Positions 61,848 to 64,000 of a DNA stretch of 64,000 nt are shown piece by piece; the stretch's first letter is position 1; each line of letters starts with the position of its first letter. The DNA comes from Levilactobacillus brevis. Its GTDB lineage: Bacteria; Bacillota; Bacilli; Lactobacillales; Lactobacillaceae. Under the pieces are notes generated by a model, which worked only from the letters and a program-made list of their open reading frames with translations, did not search any database and was not told the DNA's origin. The stretch lies in NCBI GenBank assembly GCA_021383565.1, contig CP079699.1:1984001-2048000 (forward strand), written 5' to 3'. Position numbers and translations under genes: made by a program.

Positions 61848-64000
61848 TTAGTGCCGCCGTTGCGGATGATGCCACCATCGCCAGCTTCCAGCAACGATTA
61901 GGCTGACCAGTCCCACGGCCGATAACCAACTTCCCAGAATAAAGCCCGGGGTATGGTAGGTTAACTGAATGTGGTGTACCCCAGCCGGTAACCGGGCGCC
62001 GACGAAGCCATCATTCACCCGTTGCGTATTTGTTTTCCGGCCATCAACCTTCAACTGCCAGCCAGTGGAATAAGGAATCGAGGTCGTCATGACACTCGTC
62101 TGGTCCGTCGTCAGATTCCCCGTCACGCGATTGGCACTCACCGTCGCGTTCTGTAGGCCGCGACGTTGAATGGCGTGAATCTGGCGGTCGTACGTCGGAC
62201 GGTACGGCATCGCGACGAGCTTAACGGACTTGAAATCAATCTGCCGGGTCGCGTTAAAGGTGATGTCAATCGTCTGTCGCCGTTGTTTGGAATAACCCAG
62301 ATTCAAGAGCATGCGATGCTTGGGTTCATAGTCCGAGAGATTATCAATCCCGAATTGTGAAAAACTATTGGTGGCATTCCGGGTCTTGGCCTTAATCCAG
62401 TAGTCGCCCATATCGGGATTCCGCACGGCCGCCCGCCAATCATTGAACTTGGTCAAATTCGACCGCGGTGTATTGCCCAAGATACTCGTATTATCCTGAT
62501 CCTTCAGTTGATCGGCGGTCGTCAACCGTTGCGCGCTAATACCATCCAAGACCAAATACAACTCCGTTCCCTGGGCCTGCTTGGGCCGCTTAAGGGTTAA
62601 CGTGTATTTGAGCTGATGACCCTGAACATCGCTGGTTAGTTGCCGCAGGCCATGTTGGTTCGCCGTTTGGGTATCCTGTAAGACCTGTTGGTTCGCCGTC
62701 AAAACGCGGTCCAACGCCGTGCGATTCCGGTTCAGTTGGACTTGTTGTGCATACTTTTTAACCATCTTCTGGCTGATGAGGCCCTGCTGATCAACGGTAA
62801 GATCTGGCAATTTCACAGAGTTTCCGTAGAGATCGACCTGCTTATCGTTCAGCCCCTTCTTCTGGCCGGCCAACGACTGTTGTAGGCGATACTGAACGAC
62901 TTTATTGGGACTATCCAATACCGGTACCGCGTCAGCCGCCACGGTATAACTCAAGTTACGGGCCGGTGAATGATACGTCGCCGATTGCACCCCGGCCATT
63001 TTACGAGACGTCACGGCAGCCTGCGTCAGACTGCGCTCACGATCGACACTCGACAAGCGCCGCCATTGTTGCTCCGTCAAGGCTTGCGGCTGACTATAGA
63101 CCAGCGGCAAGGCTAACGAAGTCGTTAGCTTCTGCGTGCCTTCCCCGTTGGATAACCCATAAACCGCCTGCTCTGGAAAGACTTTCTTCTCAGCGTGATA
63201 ACCGTAGGGCAACGCCCCATGATTGGCGACTTGATCCTCACGCGCGAAGATCGTCTTAACACCTAACACATGGTTCAACGTCGACCGATCATCCCCCTGA
63301 CCCACGGGCGAATTCATGGCGTAGGCCGAGTTTTGAATATCACGGTTAAATTTCCCCACCGCCCCATTTTGAACAGAGAAATAAGACATTACTCCGTGCA
63401 GGCCGTGAGCCATTTCCATATTGTTCCCCACCGTTCGAAAGAGGTTAAAGTATGGTGACGTGTTAACTCGGGAGAAGGTCTGCTCATCTTTGACCGACCG
63501 ATCGGCACCATCATAGTAATCCTGAATATAGCGGGTCGCATCCCCCTTGCGTAGTTGCTGGGTGGCCTGTTGGCTGGTATTGGGATTGTAATACCCCCAG
63601 GCATTGTTGATGAGATTCAACCCTACCAAGACGCTCACCAGCGTCAGGGTCACGCGAGCAGGCTGCTGCGCACTTCCGACTAACACCACCGTTGTGGCGA
63701 GCAATAACCCATACGTAATCAGGTTGCGGGCCGGATTACTGAAGACGAAACCATTGCTAAGATACACGACGGCTAGTAACGCCGCCGTACCACCAGTTAG
63801 CCACCACCGATCCACTTGGGTGAGGACCGTTACGTGATCCAGCAACACCATGGTCGCTAGGCTAAAGGGAACGGTGGCCAGCAGTAGCCACCGATTCGAA
63901 GGCGTCGACAAGACATTGAAGAAGGCCGCTACCGCGGGAAAGGCGAGGCCGATGGCGATTAACACCAGCGTCCCGGCTAACGGCCGATATTTTCGCCAAT
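61848..64000 (-). CDS. YfhO-family membrane glycosyltransferase-like protein (N-terminus outside window)
   Basis: The frame is open to the window edge, with 717 complete codons here; the family is about 850-900 residues, so the N-terminal helices are missing. Seen: four or five membrane helices in the first 130 residues, a large extracytoplasmic domain and a final helix near the C-terminus with a His/Arg tail. The segment STGWQLKVDGRKT followed by LPAGVHHIQLTYHTPGF is the YfhO hallmark. Members glycosylate lipoteichoic acid or other surface polymers using lipid-linked sugars. Which sugar is involved cannot be told. Confidence 0.88.
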   Translation of the reverse strand, partial: WRKYRPLAGTLVLIAIGLAFPAVAAFFNVLSTPSNRWLLLATVPFSLATMVLLDHVTVLTQVDRWWLTGGTAALLAVVYLSNGFVFSNPARNLITYGLLLATTVVLVGSAQQPARVTLTLVSVLVGLNLINNAWGYYNPNTSQQATQQLRKGDATRYIQDYYDGADRSVKDEQTFSRVNTSPYFNLFRTVGNNMEMAHGLHGVMSYFSVQNGAVGKFNRDIQNSAYAMNSPVGQGDDRSTLNHVLGVKTIFAREDQVANHGALPYGYHAEKKVFPEQAVYGLSNGEGTQKLTTSLALPLVYSQPQALTEQQWRRLSSVDRERSLTQAAVTSRKMAGVQSATYHSPARNLSYTVAADAVPVLDSPNKVVQYRLQQSLAGQKKGLNDKQVDLYGNSVKLPDLTVDQQGLISQKMVKKYAQQVQLNRNRTALDRVLTANQQVLQDTQTANQHGLRQLTSDVQGHQLKYTLTLKRPKQAQGTELYLVLDGISAQRLTTADQLKDQDNTSILGNTPRSNLTKFNDWRAAVRNPDMGDYWIKAKTRNATNSFSQFGIDNLSDYEPKHRMLLNLGYSKQRRQTIDITFNATRQIDFKSVKLVAMPYRPTYDRQIHAIQRRGLQNATVSANRVTGNLTTDQTSVMTTSIPYSTGWQLKVDGRKTNTQRVNDGFVGARLPAGVHHIQLTYHTPGFILGSWLSAVGLVSLIVAGSWRWWHHPQRRH

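Overview
The window reads as chromosomal DNA of a lactic acid bacterium of the Lactobacillaceae, most likely a Levilactobacillus-type obligate heterofermenter. This rests on the near 50% GC of the coding regions, strong AGGAGG ribosome binding sites, zwf and gnd with highly expressed-looking codon use, a Lys-type MurE, RexAB-type AddAB, a cinnamoyl-esterase-like hydrolase and lactobacillus-like rRNA. The species call is inference. A perfect parS site at 58501-58516 suggests the origin-proximal part of the chromosome.

Layout. 1-2.0 kb: a partial MFS permease, then an HMA metallochaperone and Dps behind an FNR/Flp-type box. 2.1-7.1 kb: a LacI-type regulator facing a sugar symporter and a GH31 alpha-glucosidase, with two operators between them. 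7.1-9.6 kb: a structured non-coding element, then a heavy-metal P1B ATPase behind a second, identically placed FNR/Flp box. 9.7-11.5 kb: two secreted proteins, one with a Thr-Lys-Lys repeat. 11.9-14.0 kb: a GH28 enzyme and an aldo/keto reductase. 14.4-19.4 kb: zwf, an esterase, a GNAT/MarR divergent pair and gnd. 19.5-25.7 kb: a second copy of the structured element, small enzymes, AhpC, an M-box riboswitch attached to a ruined gene, and a glutamate/aspartate symporter.

26.1-39.1 kb: two complete rRNA operons (16S-23S-5S, minus strand, no spacer tRNA) lie in direct tandem. Each has three strong promoters. Between them lies about 2 kb of decayed ABC exporter genes. 39.2-47.9 kb: an MFS permease, lysS-murE, an intact IS3-family insertion sequence, an unknown basic-tailed protein, thiolase and a small membrane protein. 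47.9-55.3 kb: addB-addA with a LexA-type box at the promoter. 55.6-64 kb: an M20 peptidase, a secreted polysaccharide deacetylase, a NAD(P)-binding protein carrying parS in its reading frame, an aldo/keto reductase, a purine permease behind a PurBox-like pair, and a partial YfhO membrane protein.

Working together: zwf and gnd form the oxidative branch feeding the phosphoketolase pathway; the symporter and GH31 enzyme import and cleave alpha-glucosides under LacI-type control; the metallochaperone, Dps and metal ATPase look like one Flp regulon for metal/redox stress; lysS and murE both use L-lysine. I found no CRISPR array, prophage or tRNA gene. The most unusual items are the twin FNR boxes with identical promoter geometry, the paired structured intergenic elements that differ almost only by transitions, AddB without any of its iron-sulfur cysteines, and the orphaned M-box.
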